Assembly (NCBI GenBank): GCA_018396615.1
Contig: JAGTQT010000046.1
Coordinates: 1-11,127, forward strand
From: Candidatus Bathyarchaeota archaeon
GTDB lineage: Archaea; Thermoproteota; Bathyarchaeia; Bathyarchaeales; Bathycorpusculaceae
Reading direction: 5' to 3'
DNA: 11,127 nucleotides
Shown here: positions 1 to 6,774 of the stretch, piece by piece
Layout: each line of letters begins with the position of its first letter
Numbering within the stretch: the stretch's first letter is position 1
Translations under genes and position numbers: made by a program
Notes under the pieces: generated by a model
Database searches by the model: none
Told to the model about the DNA's origin: nothing
What the model saw: the letters and a program-made list of their open reading frames with translations, nothing else

Positions 1-73
1 AATTCATGTTGAAGGTTTCTAAACTTTTTCTTATTTTTAGGTTCAAAAAATACTTAATCTCATACAGATTAAG

Positions 74-832
74 GTGTTACATGTGGTTGATGAAATAGTT
101 CTGTTAGGGTCATTAGCCAGCTTAGCAGCCGGCTTATCCACTGGCATAGGAGCATTACCTATATTGTTTACCAAGAAGGTTTCAGACAGGTTAATGGATG
201 CTATGCTTGGATTTTCCGCGGGCGTTATGCTGGCTGCGACATCATTCAGTTTGTTAGTCCCAGCTATAGAGTTGAGCGGTCCATGGATTGTTATGTTCGG
301 AATTATTCTAGGAACAGTTGTGTTGCACTTGTTCGACCGTTTTATTCCTCACATTCATCCAACACTGGGCAGAGAGGGACCGTCTTCTAGGCTGTCAAAA
401 ATTTGGCTGTTTGTTCTAGCCATAACTCTTCATAATTTTCCTGAGGGCTTAGCGGTTGGAGTCAGCTTCGGCAGCGAGGATGTCTCAGTAGGGCTTGTAA
501 TTGCGTTAGCCATTGGGCTTCAGAACATGCCTGAAGGTCTTGCTGTTGCGTTGCCATTGTTAAGAGAAGGATACAGTAAACGCAAGTGCATTGGTTATTC
601 AACCTTAACCGGGTTAGTTGAGCCTATTGGAGGTTTGTTGGGGGTTGCACTGGTTTCCGTGTTTCATCCATTACTACCGTGGGGACTCGCGTTCGCTGCT
701 GGCGCCATGCTTTATGTCGTAAGTGATGAAATGATTCCTGAAAGCCATCGAAAGGGGTTTGAGATGGAGGCGACCTTTGGGTTAATAGCTGGATTTGTTA
801 CCATGATGCTGTTGGACTTTTTGTTTGTATGA
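74..832 (+). CDS. ZIP-family divalent metal transporter (GufA-like)
   Basis: This is an integral membrane protein predicted to carry zinc, iron or a related divalent cation towards the cytoplasm. About eight hydrophobic segments span the 252 residues, which is usual for the short prokaryotic ZIP/GufA type. Numbering from GTG 74, the two metal-site helices carry HNFPEG (120-125) and QNMPEG (150-155). TM6 has EPIGG (183-187), and DEMIPESH (218-225) lies near the C-terminus. The loop after TM3 has HPHIHP-like histidines (85-96). Gln instead of His in the second PEG motif is, as I recall, normal in GufA-type members. The frame is open from position 41. GTG 74 is the longest start, but AAGGTG at 71-76 lies six bases before GTG 83, so 83 (249 residues) is the more likely start. 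It converges on the VIT1-like gene. Family call firm, metal not determinable. Confidence 0.93.
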   Translation: MLHVVDEIVLLGSLASLAAGLSTGIGALPILFTKKVSDRLMDAMLGFSAGVMLAATSFSLLVPAIELSGPWIVMFGIILGTVVLHLFDRFIPHIHPTLGREGPSSRLSKIWLFVLAITLHNFPEGLAVGVSFGSEDVSVGLVIALAIGLQNMPEGLAVALPLLREGYSKRKCIGYSTLTGLVEPIGGLLGVALVSVFHPLLPWGLAFAAGAMLYVVSDEMIPESHRKGFEMEATFGLIAGFVTMMLLDFLFV

Positions 833-879
833 ACAAAACAGACCCTTCTATGTTTGAATTATTGGCCGGTGTTTCGAGG

Positions 880-1746
880 TTAAATTTCTATGTTAATTAC
901 TTCTCTTGTTATCCATCCAATAATGAAGGACACTGCTGCGACACCCAGACTGATGGATAATATTTCAAAAAACATTTTTTTAAATGATAACTCCTTAACT
1001 ACAGCTACGAAAAAAGAGAAAACGAATATAATTAAAACTGCGTCTAGCACAGTCACTGCTAGAGACAAATAATAGTTTTCAAATACAAAATACGGTGTTG
1101 TTAACAGTAACACCGTAAGTACGTATGAGATGCCCGTGTAAAATGAGGCTCTCAACGGGTTTCTGTCTTCTTTTTCCGATTTTTGTGACAGATACTCAGA
1201 GGCAGACATCGACAAGGAGGCAGCTATCCCCGTTATTAGCCCAGCTGCGCCAATCAGCCTACTATTTTGAAGTGCGAAGGTGAACCCAGCTAGAGCTCCT
1301 GTAAGTTCAACCAACGCGTCGTTTAATCCCAGAACCATTGAGCTAATGTAACCAATTTTTTCCTCATCAATCATTTCTACCAACAGCTTTTCATGCTCAA
1401 CCTCGTCACAAAGTATCTTTTCAGCCTCTGGCAGATTATTCACAAGATGAGAGTACACTTCCTCAGCTCGCTTTTCACCTCTTTCCATGATCTTGATGGC
1501 AAAAGTTAATCCAAAAATTATTGAAATCAAAGAATACTTGAAGGCAGAAAAACTGTCAATATAAGCATCAACACCTGTTATTTTCTTCCACTCATTGTAG
1601 TGACGAAGCTCATCATTAGCAATTCGCTTCAAAACCTCAGAATTTTTCCCCTTCGTTCTTTTAGCAAGCCCCTTATAAACAGCATGTTCAGTAATCTCAT
1701 TTTTTTGAAAATTCAAAATTGTATTCACTATCTTCTTGTCCAGCAT
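880..1746 (-). CDS. Ferritin-like domain fused to VIT1/CCC1-type Fe/Mn transporter
   Basis: Residues 1-125 form a rubrerythrin/ferritin-like helical domain. Metal ligands appear as E20 with E46xxH49, and E91/E95 with E115xxH118, the two-repeat pattern of a di-iron four-helix bundle. Residues about 130-288 form a VIT1/CCC1-type membrane domain starting with GLNDALVELTG (140-150), with about five hydrophobic helices and a SASEYLS motif. Proteins of this architecture (such as MbfA) move iron or manganese out of the cytosol, with the soluble domain binding the metal; that role is inferred here. ATG 1746 follows GGTG about eight bases upstream. The gene is convergent with the ZIP transporter, 47 bases apart, so an importer-like and an exporter-like protein sit side by side without sharing a transcript. 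Confidence 0.9.
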   Translation of the reverse strand: MLDKKIVNTILNFQKNEITEHAVYKGLAKRTKGKNSEVLKRIANDELRHYNEWKKITGVDAYIDSFSAFKYSLISIIFGLTFAIKIMERGEKRAEEVYSHLVNNLPEAEKILCDEVEHEKLLVEMIDEEKIGYISSMVLGLNDALVELTGALAGFTFALQNSRLIGAAGLITGIAASLSMSASEYLSQKSEKEDRNPLRASFYTGISYVLTVLLLTTPYFVFENYYLSLAVTVLDAVLIIFVFSFFVAVVKELSFKKMFFEILSISLGVAAVSFIIGWITREVINIEI

Positions 1747-1752
1747 CTTAGT

Positions 1753-1887
1753 TCACACCCTATTTTGGCCAAAGTTCAATAAATTGATAGCTACAGCTTC
1801 CGTCTTCCGCGGCTCCAGAGAACTGATTTCCAGCCTAAATTTCCCTACGAAATTTGTTAGATTCGATGCTTGTATAGCGTTTTTCAT
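1753..1887 (-). CDS. Doubtful small ORF upstream of the VIT1-like gene
   Basis: This is a 44-residue frame from ATG 1887, preceded by AAAGGA about six bases upstream. The frame also has ATG 1923 (56 residues) and TTG 1938 (61 residues). It ends six bases before the VIT1-like start, and its stop codon overlaps that gene's GGTG ribosome binding site, the spacing expected of translational coupling. I recognise no domain: the peptide is soluble and mixed-charge (it ends NLLNFGQNRV). It fills the gap between mtrH and the transporter on the same strand. It could be a real leader or small protein, or chance. The only support is position and the ribosome binding site. Confidence 0.3.
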   Translation of the reverse strand: MKNAIQASNLTNFVGKFRLEISSLEPRKTEAVAINLLNFGQNRV

Positions 1888-1976
1888 ATTTTTTCCTTTG
1901 AAATGTTTTTCTAAGAAAGACATTTCCCGCTTCTTCAATTAATCCAGCAATTCTCCATTTTCGGAAGGTCTTACAC

Positions 1977-2894
1977 TCAAAATATCTTGTATAATGGATG
2001 TTTCTTTGTAAGAGGTCTTATTCCGCGGTTCCTCGCGTCATAAGCTATTATGGCGTCGATCATGGCGCAGGCTGGAAAGATTTCCTTCGCACGGGCAATT
2101 GAGCCGTAGATTATGAAGTTTGCTCCCATCGTCTGAACGAGTGCTACTGCTCCAGACCTGCATGTCTTTTTAGCACACTGCCCTAGTTTTTCAACTTTAC
2201 GCCATCTTCCGACAACTCCCACCGGAGCTGTACCAGTTGGTAACCCGAACTCTTGTTTTGCAAGGTAGATGCCTTGAGCTCCTGAGCCTATGCTTGGAAC
2301 ATCGAGGATGGGCATGAAGGGCAGAGGCTTCTCGATTCCAGCTTTGTAAGCTCCCTCAAACAAGCCTTCTTTTCCAGCATCCCCTTTCAGTACATGAATC
2401 ACTCCTTGTGAACGAGGGTCTCTAGGGTTGAAGGCTTGAATGACCGCTGCTTTTAGCCCTGTCTCTTTGATGGCGCCTATTTCTTCTTGGCTAAGTGTAT
2501 AATTTATTGAATTATAGACGGCTTTTTCCTGGAGACCGACCTCTACAGCGTAATTGGCCGCAGCAATTCTTACTGACATCTCTTGACCATTCATCAAGAA
2601 AGGTTCATCAGTGACTTCTGAGACGAAATCAATATATTTTATGAGCACCTTGGAGCTCTCAGCAACTACGTCTATCATGCATGGAACGCCTGTTTCCTCC
2701 GACATCTCTTCTTGCATTCTGATTAGGTGCTCAGCTTTTTTCTTGTTGAAAATGCCTAGCTTCCTGTCCTTTACGATCTTGTGTCCTACATGAAATAAGC
2801 TTCCTATTAGAACCGTTGGCAGCTCCCCAGGCTGACCGCCAATCTTAATATTTCCAATCTCAAAAATCTTCTGCTCCTTCTCAAATTTGAACAA
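1977..2894 (-). CDS. mtrH: MtrH-like tetrahydromethanopterin:corrinoid methyltransferase
   Basis: This is a homologue of MtrH, the subunit of the Na+-translocating methyltransferase that moves the methyl group between tetrahydromethanopterin and a cob(I)alamin protein in the cytoplasm. The 305 residues cover the family length. The N-terminus MFKFEKEQKIFEIG, GGQPGE (19-24), YNSIN (127-131), AFNPRDP (154-160) and ANFIIYGSIARAKEIFP (258-274) are family-like. At 102-104 it has NGQ, where the canonical sequences I remember have DST, so the pterin or acceptor site may differ. The start is TTG 2894 with GGAAGG (2901-2906) upstream; the family N-terminus fixes it. No mtrA-G, mcr or corrinoid protein gene is in the window. 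Stand-alone MtrH proteins are known in non-methanogenic or methylotrophic archaea and resemble MtoA of methoxydotrophy. The substrate here is therefore open. Confidence 0.9.
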   Translation of the reverse strand: MFKFEKEQKIFEIGNIKIGGQPGELPTVLIGSLFHVGHKIVKDRKLGIFNKKKAEHLIRMQEEMSEETGVPCMIDVVAESSKVLIKYIDFVSEVTDEPFLMNGQEMSVRIAAANYAVEVGLQEKAVYNSINYTLSQEEIGAIKETGLKAAVIQAFNPRDPRSQGVIHVLKGDAGKEGLFEGAYKAGIEKPLPFMPILDVPSIGSGAQGIYLAKQEFGLPTGTAPVGVVGRWRKVEKLGQCAKKTCRSGAVALVQTMGANFIIYGSIARAKEIFPACAMIDAIIAYDARNRGIRPLTKKHPLYKIF

Positions 2895-2930
2895 CGTTTA
2901 AACCTTCCATAACTTTTAATTCGAATTCTG

Positions 2931-2938
2931 ATTATAAA
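2931..2938 (-). promoter_or_regulatory. TATA box of the mtrH-like gene
   Basis: On the minus strand CGTTTATAATC places a TATA-type element about 37 bases before the TTG start. Transcription would begin near 2908 and leave a leader of about 15 bases that carries the GGAAGG ribosome binding site. Inferred from sequence and spacing only. Confidence 0.5.
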
Positions 2939-3421
2939 CGAGGCGCCATGATCATATAGTGAATGGCAATATAAATATCTGAAATGTCGATTGTGCCCTT
3001 AACTAGACATCATAGATAAGATAGCACAATATAACTGCAGACTACGAGTTTACACTATCCATGGTGCTAACCTTTTTGCGCATAAATGAACTTATTACGA
3101 TTTTTGGCGCGAGTCCTTAATATAGGCTTGAAGAGTATCTTATTCAAAACTCTTTCTTTTTCTGTTTAGGACGAATCTGCTTTTTTAGAAAAGGCAAAAT
3201 GTTATTGGAAAACGAGTTTGTTGCTGCAATCTTGCTTTACGACGTTTTCTGATGTTTAATATCACATAACAATGATGTTTAATATCACATAACAAGTGGC
3301 TGGAAACTGTTGGCTGATAATGAGACTCTAAATGTGATGTGTTAACTTTAATCGAAAAGGTTGAGATTGGCTGGAAAAGTGTCATTAAGCGCTACCGGGG
3401 CTTCTATAGTTGCACATAAAC
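2939..3421. other. Gene-poor stretch between mtrH and the NifX operon
   Basis: No convincing gene is seen here on either strand. The stretch is A+T-rich, with stops in all frames apart from a 66-residue minus-strand frame (3185-3385) that has no recognisable domain and contains the tandem repeat. No tRNA or rRNA is recognisable. A 23-bp tandem repeat lies at 3250-3295, and ATGTGAT (3332-3338) is a partial inverted match to it. Confidence 0.6.
3250..3295. repeat. Perfect 23-bp tandem repeat, two copies
   Basis: Copies at 3250-3272 and 3273-3295 are identical and directly adjacent; the core is TTTAATATCACATAACAA. TATCACAT (3260-3267 and 3283-3290) also occurs, inverted, in the divergent promoter at 5061-5068 (ATGTGATA), so the repeat may be a protein-binding site rather than neutral slippage. 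Two copies without a spacer do not make a CRISPR array. Confidence 0.85.
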
Positions 3422-3771
3422 TCATAGATCTTTCAGCACAACTTTGATTGCTTCCCTCAAAGGTGTCTTCGCTTTGACCTCAAACTTTTTTATATTGTTT
3501 TCTTCCAGCAATGTCGATGCACCTAGACCTAATTGAGGAGACACAACAGTGCTACTCCCATATCCGCAAGCATCTTGACAACGATAGGTCCCGCGCCGTA
3601 CTTGTATGACGCAGCAGGGTTCTTTACAACCTTCACATCTCGGATTAACCCGTTGCTGACATCAATTATCGTGAAAGTTCCGGATCTTCCGAACACGTCG
3701 GATACGACGTCTTCAATGCCCTTATCTCCCTTGGTCGGGACAGCAATCCTGATTATGTCCAATCTTGCCAC
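3422..3771 (-). pseudogene. NifX/NifB-like (dinitrogenase Fe-Mo cofactor) protein, frameshifted
   Basis: This is a small cytoplasmic protein of the NifX/NafY/NifB C-terminal fold, which binds or carries metal-sulfur cofactors. The open frame stops early at 3529 after 80 residues, ending DMGVALLCLLN. Dropping one base near 3550 restores the family sequence (TVVSPQLGLGASTLLEENN and on) to a TGA at 3422-3424, about 116 residues, the normal length. Family-like pieces include DVFGRSGTFTIID and YKYGAGPIVVKML. The missing base could come from a CC reduced to C, so either a fresh mutation or a sequencing undercall fits; the rest is undamaged. GTG 3771 is the longest start, but GAGGTG lies six bases before TTG 3762, which then reads MDIIRIAVPTKGD. 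It follows the preceding operon gene with almost no gap. No nif structural genes are present, so nitrogen fixation is not implied. Confidence 0.85.
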
Positions 3772-3773
3772 CT

Positions 3774-4355
3774 CTACGAACTTTTTTCCAGCTCTTTCAG
3801 CCTATTCCTAATCTGCTCCAACTGTTTCTCCAACATTTCCATTTGATCCTTCAACATCTGAATCTCTTGTTCTCTCGGCGTTGAAGCACTTGGCATAGAT
3901 GGAGCCACAGGAGCGCTCGGAGCAAATGTTCCCATTCCCCTGCCACATCCCATCTCTCGTCCACCTCCACGCCCCATTCCCATACCGAAACCACCCCTCC
4001 CAAAGCCCATTTGGGTGGTGGGAGTGGTAGTTTGTTGAAGTTTGCCACTCTTGAACCTTTCAACCGCTTCCTTAACTGTTCCGAAGACTCCAGTTATTAT
4101 CTGGATTCCAGCTGCTGAAAGTGCTTGATAGGCTTTAGGTCCGACGCTTCCGGTTAAGACGACTTTTGTGCCTTTACTGGCTATCGTCTGAGCAGATTGT
4201 ATGCCTGCGCCACCAGACGCATACTGGCTGGTGTTTGGCACTGCCTCATATTGCATGGTCTCCGTGTCAACGATGAGGAAATAGGGGCACCTGCCAAATC
4301 TTGGATCAATAGCAGCATCCAGATTCGCACCACTCGCAGAAACAGCAACCTTCAA
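3774..4355 (-). CDS. NifX-like domain fused to a Gly/Met-rich linker and coiled coil
   Basis: Residues 1-105 are a NifX/NifB-type cofactor-binding fold, with IDPRFGRCPYFLIVD (16-30), a glycine-rich YASGGAGIQ and VLTGSVGPKAYQAL. Residues 115-143 are rich in Gly, Met and Arg (GMGMGRGGG, MGCGRGMG) with one Cys. A Pro/Ala/Ser spacer leads to a charged coiled coil (161-191) of the type that ends the two upstream DUF5320-like proteins. The usual stand-alone family protein is about 110-120 residues, so this is a fusion. The start is TTG 4355, overlapping the previous gene's TGA (TTGA), with GGAGGGGG just upstream. Translation is therefore probably coupled. I infer a cofactor carrier that assembles with its coiled-coil neighbours; the metal is unknown. 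Confidence 0.88.
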   Translation of the reverse strand: MKVAVSASGANLDAAIDPRFGRCPYFLIVDTETMQYEAVPNTSQYASGGAGIQSAQTIASKGTKVVLTGSVGPKAYQALSAAGIQIITGVFGTVKEAVERFKSGKLQQTTTPTTQMGFGRGGFGMGMGRGGGREMGCGRGMGTFAPSAPVAPSMPSASTPREQEIQMLKDQMEMLEKQLEQIRNRLKELEKSS

Positions 4356-4627
4356 CTACTTCCCCCTCCATTCTTCAGTTCTTCCAGCCTTTTGTTAATT
4401 TGGCTAAGTTCCTCTTCAAGGAATTTTCGTTGATTCTCAAGGATGGCTACCTCCTGTTCTTTAGGTAGCAACGGTTGCCAAGTGAAGGGTGTTATTGGTC
4501 CGTAGATTCCTGTCCACCACAATCTTGGAAGCCAAGGAAACCATCTACAGAAGGGATAGGGATTACCGAAGCCTCTTCCCCATCCGGACACGCCGTATCC
4601 TCTTCCAAACCAGCCTCCTCTAGGCAA
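4352..4627 (-). CDS. DUF5320-like small protein, Gly/Trp-rich with C-terminal coiled coil
   Basis: A 91-residue protein in two parts. Residues 1-55 are rich in Gly, Trp, Phe and Pro (MPRGGWFGRGYG, then seven Trp in about 45 residues, one Cys at 27). Residues 57-87 form a heptad-patterned coiled coil (EQEVAILENQRKFLEEELSQ) ending RLEELK. The MPRGG start and the tail match my memory of DUF5320 proteins, which occur beside NifX-type genes in archaea and anaerobic bacteria; their function is unknown. The start is TTG 4627, fixed by GGTGA (4634-4638) six bases upstream. The gene overlaps the next by four bases. No signal peptide or membrane helix is seen. Confidence 0.75.
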   Translation of the reverse strand: MPRGGWFGRGYGVSGWGRGFGNPYPFCRWFPWLPRLWWTGIYGPITPFTWQPLLPKEQEVAILENQRKFLEEELSQINKRLEELKNGGGSS

Positions 4628-4642
4628 AAGCCTTCACCCTCA

Positions 4643-5017
4643 TCATTTACTTAGTTCCTCAAGCCTCTTCCGAATGGACTCTAATTGTGCCTCTGAGAAC
4701 TCGAGCTGTTGTTCCAACATCTGCTTTTCCTGTTCTTTACTATAAGTTGGGTCGAAAAGCGTTCTAAAAGGTATTGGTGCAGATATTGAAGGAGCACCGG
4801 AGGCTGGAGCTTGTGGTTGCGTTGCTGGAGGAACCATTGGAGGAACTTGTGTTTGCAGCCACTGCATATACTGCGGTAAAAGCCCGCTCTGTAGAAGCCA
4901 TTGTGCTGTCGGAGGCAAGCCTGTAGGTGATCTTCCCACCCATCCTGGTGAGAATCCAAATCTAACCCATCCTGGCAGACCCGTCATATAATATATGTAT
5001 CTGTGTCTGTATCCCAT
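4643..5017 (-). CDS. DUF5320-like protein, first gene of the NifX operon
   Basis: A 124-residue protein. The aromatic N-terminus (MGYRHRYIYYMTGLPGWVRF) is followed by a Pro/Gln/Ala-rich middle (32-85) and a coiled coil (94-123) of the EQEKQMLEQQLEF type ending RKRLEEL. That tail is clearly of the same kind as in the next two genes. A longer frame begins at 5074, but AGGTGA seven bases before ATG 5017 decides the start and leaves the operator-like DNA outside the gene. The next gene begins after 15 bases. No catalytic motif and no Cys cluster is visible; a structural or scaffold partner of the NifX-like proteins is an inference from the shared coil. Confidence 0.75.
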   Translation of the reverse strand: MGYRHRYIYYMTGLPGWVRFGFSPGWVGRSPTGLPPTAQWLLQSGLLPQYMQWLQTQVPPMVPPATQPQAPASGAPSISAPIPFRTLFDPTYSKEQEKQMLEQQLEFSEAQLESIRKRLEELSK

Positions 5018-5126
5018 TTTTTCTTCACCTTTATTTTCTTGCATATGCACATAATCAATAATGTGATAATGCACAAAAAACTATATAAATGTTACGGCAG
5101 TCATAATTAAGAAGAGAGACTGAAAA
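5018..5126. promoter_or_regulatory. Divergent promoter with dyad and repeated TGCACA, possible operator
   Basis: ACTATATAAATG (5080-5091) gives a TATA box for the rightward UPF0251 gene, about 40 bases before ATG 5127. Read on the other strand the same element is ATTTATATAG, about 65 bases before ATG 5017, so it may serve both directions. Between it and the leftward start lies an imperfect dyad CACATAATCAATAATGTG (5048-5065). TGCACA occurs twice, 24 bases apart (5046-5051, 5070-5075). Overlap with the expected leftward start of transcription suits a repressor site. Autoregulation by the UPF0251 protein is an inference. Confidence 0.55.
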
Positions 5127-5429
5127 ATGCTAAGGCGCAGGTATAGACATGGAAGAAAAGGAAGAATGCCGAAACCAATATGGTTAGAGGTTGCGCCGCC
5201 TGTTACGAGTTTTAACCCATCAGGACCTCAAGTAAAACCCGAGCCGATTTATTTAGAGCCAGCTGAACTGGAAGTGTTAAGGCTGGTTGACTTAAAAGGG
5301 CTCTCTCAAGAGGAAGCAGGGGAGAAAATGGGCGTATCCAGAGGAACCATCTGGAGGTTGCTTCAATCTGCAAGAGAAAAAGTTGCTAAGGCACTCACAG
5401 AAGGGAGATCTATAAATTTTCATAAATAA
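5127..5429 (+). CDS. UPF0251/DUF134 predicted DNA-binding protein
   Basis: A 100-residue protein with a sigma-70 region-4-like helix-turn-helix at about 58-85 (LSQEEAGEKMGVSRGTIWRL), preceded by YLEPAELEVLRLVDLKG. These are hallmarks of the UPF0251 family. The basic N-terminus RRRYRHGRKGRMPKPIWL fits the family. The longest start, ATG 5127, is used, with a weak GAGAG upstream. ATG 5166 (M14) is possible but its GGAA is too close. Members often sit next to NifX-like and Fe-S-related genes. Here the gene is divergent from the NifX/DUF5320 operon and leads the rightward set, which makes it the likely local regulator. Target and signal are unknown. Confidence 0.88.
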   Translation: MLRRRYRHGRKGRMPKPIWLEVAPPVTSFNPSGPQVKPEPIYLEPAELEVLRLVDLKGLSQEEAGEKMGVSRGTIWRLLQSAREKVAKALTEGRSINFHK

Positions 5430-5486
5430 GAATTAAGCAAGTCGTCTGCGCCGTAAATCAAAATAATCGATGGTAGTGGACAGTTC

Positions 5487-6038
5487 ATGAAGCAGACTTC
5501 GAAGCATTTGGGGTTCATAAGGCATCTTGGAGATTTCCGGTTCAAGAGTTGGCTGGATAAGAATGCTTCTGAGGCCTTGGTTGAGATGGGTGTTAAGGCT
5601 GGTCACATCGTCTTGGATTTTGGATGCGGGTCTGGAACATTCACGATTCCGGCAGCAAGGTTGGTCGGTGATGAAGGAAGAGTCTACGCTTTGGACATAA
5701 ACACAGAGGCTTTGAACCGGTTAGAAGAAAAAGCAAGACGGGAGGGATTAAAAAACATAACAAGGATAGCCAATGAGGGTAAAAGAACCCCCTTGAAAGA
5801 TGGGTCAATCGATTTGGTGCTGTTAATTGATGTTCTTCAAGAGATAGACGACCGAGTCTTCCTTTTTGAAGAGGCGTATAGAATACTTAAGCCCGATGGA
5901 AGGTGCTCGGTTTACCCAATGCATATATTAGCGGGAGAAGTTGAAAGCTTAGCTGTTAGTAAAGGATTGAACTTGGAAGACAGAAAGTTTGAAGGGCAAA
6001 TCCTCATCTTTCGCAAGTTCTCTAATCAGAAACTGTAG
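5487..6038 (+). CDS. Class I SAM-dependent methyltransferase
   Basis: A 183-residue Rossmann-type methyltransferase. Motif I is VLDFGCGSGTF (42-52). The acidic residue that binds the SAM ribose is D70 in VYALDIN, and motif IV-like IDLVLLIDVLQEI is followed by AYRILKPDGR. The short length and UbiE/arsenite-methyltransferase-like core leave no obvious substrate domain, so the substrate cannot be read. The N-terminus (MKQTSKHLGFIRHLGDFRF) lacks the Cys pairs expected of ArsM-type enzymes. It starts 57 bases after the UPF0251 gene and ends 29 bases before the MBL-fold gene on the same strand, so co-transcription is likely. Confidence 0.88.
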   Translation: MKQTSKHLGFIRHLGDFRFKSWLDKNASEALVEMGVKAGHIVLDFGCGSGTFTIPAARLVGDEGRVYALDINTEALNRLEEKARREGLKNITRIANEGKRTPLKDGSIDLVLLIDVLQEIDDRVFLFEEAYRILKPDGRCSVYPMHILAGEVESLAVSKGLNLEDRKFEGQILIFRKFSNQKL

Positions 6039-6067
6039 TATAACTATTTTGAAGGGTAGAAGCAATT

Positions 6068-6718
6068 ATGCGATTAAGGATAGTCTATGATAATGACGCG
6101 GAGGAAGGCTTTAGGAAAGGTTGGGGTTTCTCCTGTTTGGTTGGAGAAGAACTGCTTTTCGATACTGGTGCTGACTTGTCCAGTTTGCTTTACAATATGT
6201 GCAGATTCGGTGTTGAACTCGAAAGGATAAGCAAGATTCTTTTGTCGCATGAGCATGGAGACCACATTGGCGGGATCCGAATCCTAGAGAGGCTTGGAAG
6301 AACTGAAGTATTCGTTCCCAGATCGTTCTCTAGCTGCTTCAAGGAATGGGTGAGATCGCATCCTAATGCTGAACATGTAGAGATTGCTGCAAAACAAGAA
6401 ATTTGTCAAGGTATATTTACGACTGGGAAACTTGGAAGTGGGCTAAAGGAGCAGTCTTTGATTGTGCAGACAGAAAATGGCTTAACATTGATCACGGGTT
6501 GTGCTCATCCAGGCTTAGAAGATATTTTGAGATCTACGTCAGAATTTGGCAAAGTTTGTGGCGTAGTAGGCAGCTTCCACGGATTCGATAGACTGGATGT
6601 TTTGAAGCGAATGCATCTGATTCTTTCTTGTCACTTCACAACGCATAAAAAAGCAATACTAAGCCTTTACCCGGAATCAAGTGTCAAATGTTCTGTTGGG
6701 TGTGTGGTTGAAATCTAG
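6068..6718 (+). CDS. COG1237-type metallo-beta-lactamase-fold protein
   Basis: A soluble 216-residue metal-dependent protein. It has FDTG (31-34), SHEHGDHIGG (60-69; ligands H61, H63, D65, H66), an EQSLIVQT then TGCAHPG pattern (H147), GSFHGF (H171) and SCHFTTHKKA (H189), in the order seen in COG1237. That group includes the archaeal enzyme annotated as 7,8-dihydropterin-6-methyl-4-(beta-D-ribofuranosyl)aminobenzene 5'-phosphate synthase of tetrahydromethanopterin synthesis (MJ0301). A pterin role would suit the mtrH gene nearby but cannot be settled from motifs. The family averages somewhat longer, about 250-280 residues, so this is a compact member. It lies in the rightward gene set between the methyltransferase and the radical SAM gene. 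Confidence 0.86.
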   Translation: MRLRIVYDNDAEEGFRKGWGFSCLVGEELLFDTGADLSSLLYNMCRFGVELERISKILLSHEHGDHIGGIRILERLGRTEVFVPRSFSSCFKEWVRSHPNAEHVEIAAKQEICQGIFTTGKLGSGLKEQSLIVQTENGLTLITGCAHPGLEDILRSTSEFGKVCGVVGSFHGFDRLDVLKRMHLILSCHFTTHKKAILSLYPESSVKCSVGCVVEI

Positions 6719-6774
6719 TGAAGAAACTGTTGAGACGGAATTTGGCGGTGTCAATAATATCTGGTGATCTATGA

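Noticed and set aside
890..1072. Plus-strand ORFs opposite the VIT1-like gene (also near 1600-1942)
   Set aside because: They are antisense shadows of a well-supported gene, with no domain content.
3250..3295. CRISPR array
   Set aside because: Two directly adjacent copies with no spacers, and no cas genes in the window.
3271..3317. C/D-box-like signals (ATGATGT and CTGA) suggesting a guide RNA
   Set aside because: The C box is imperfect and falls within the tandem repeat. There is no good D'/C' pair, and the signals are short enough to be chance.
3185..3385. A 66-residue minus-strand ORF
   Set aside because: No recognisable domain, no ribosome binding site that I can see, and it contains the tandem repeat, so it is probably chance.
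3422..4355. Evidence of nitrogen fixation from NifX-like genes
   Set aside because: The fold is widespread in archaea without nitrogenase, and no nifHDKEN is in the window.
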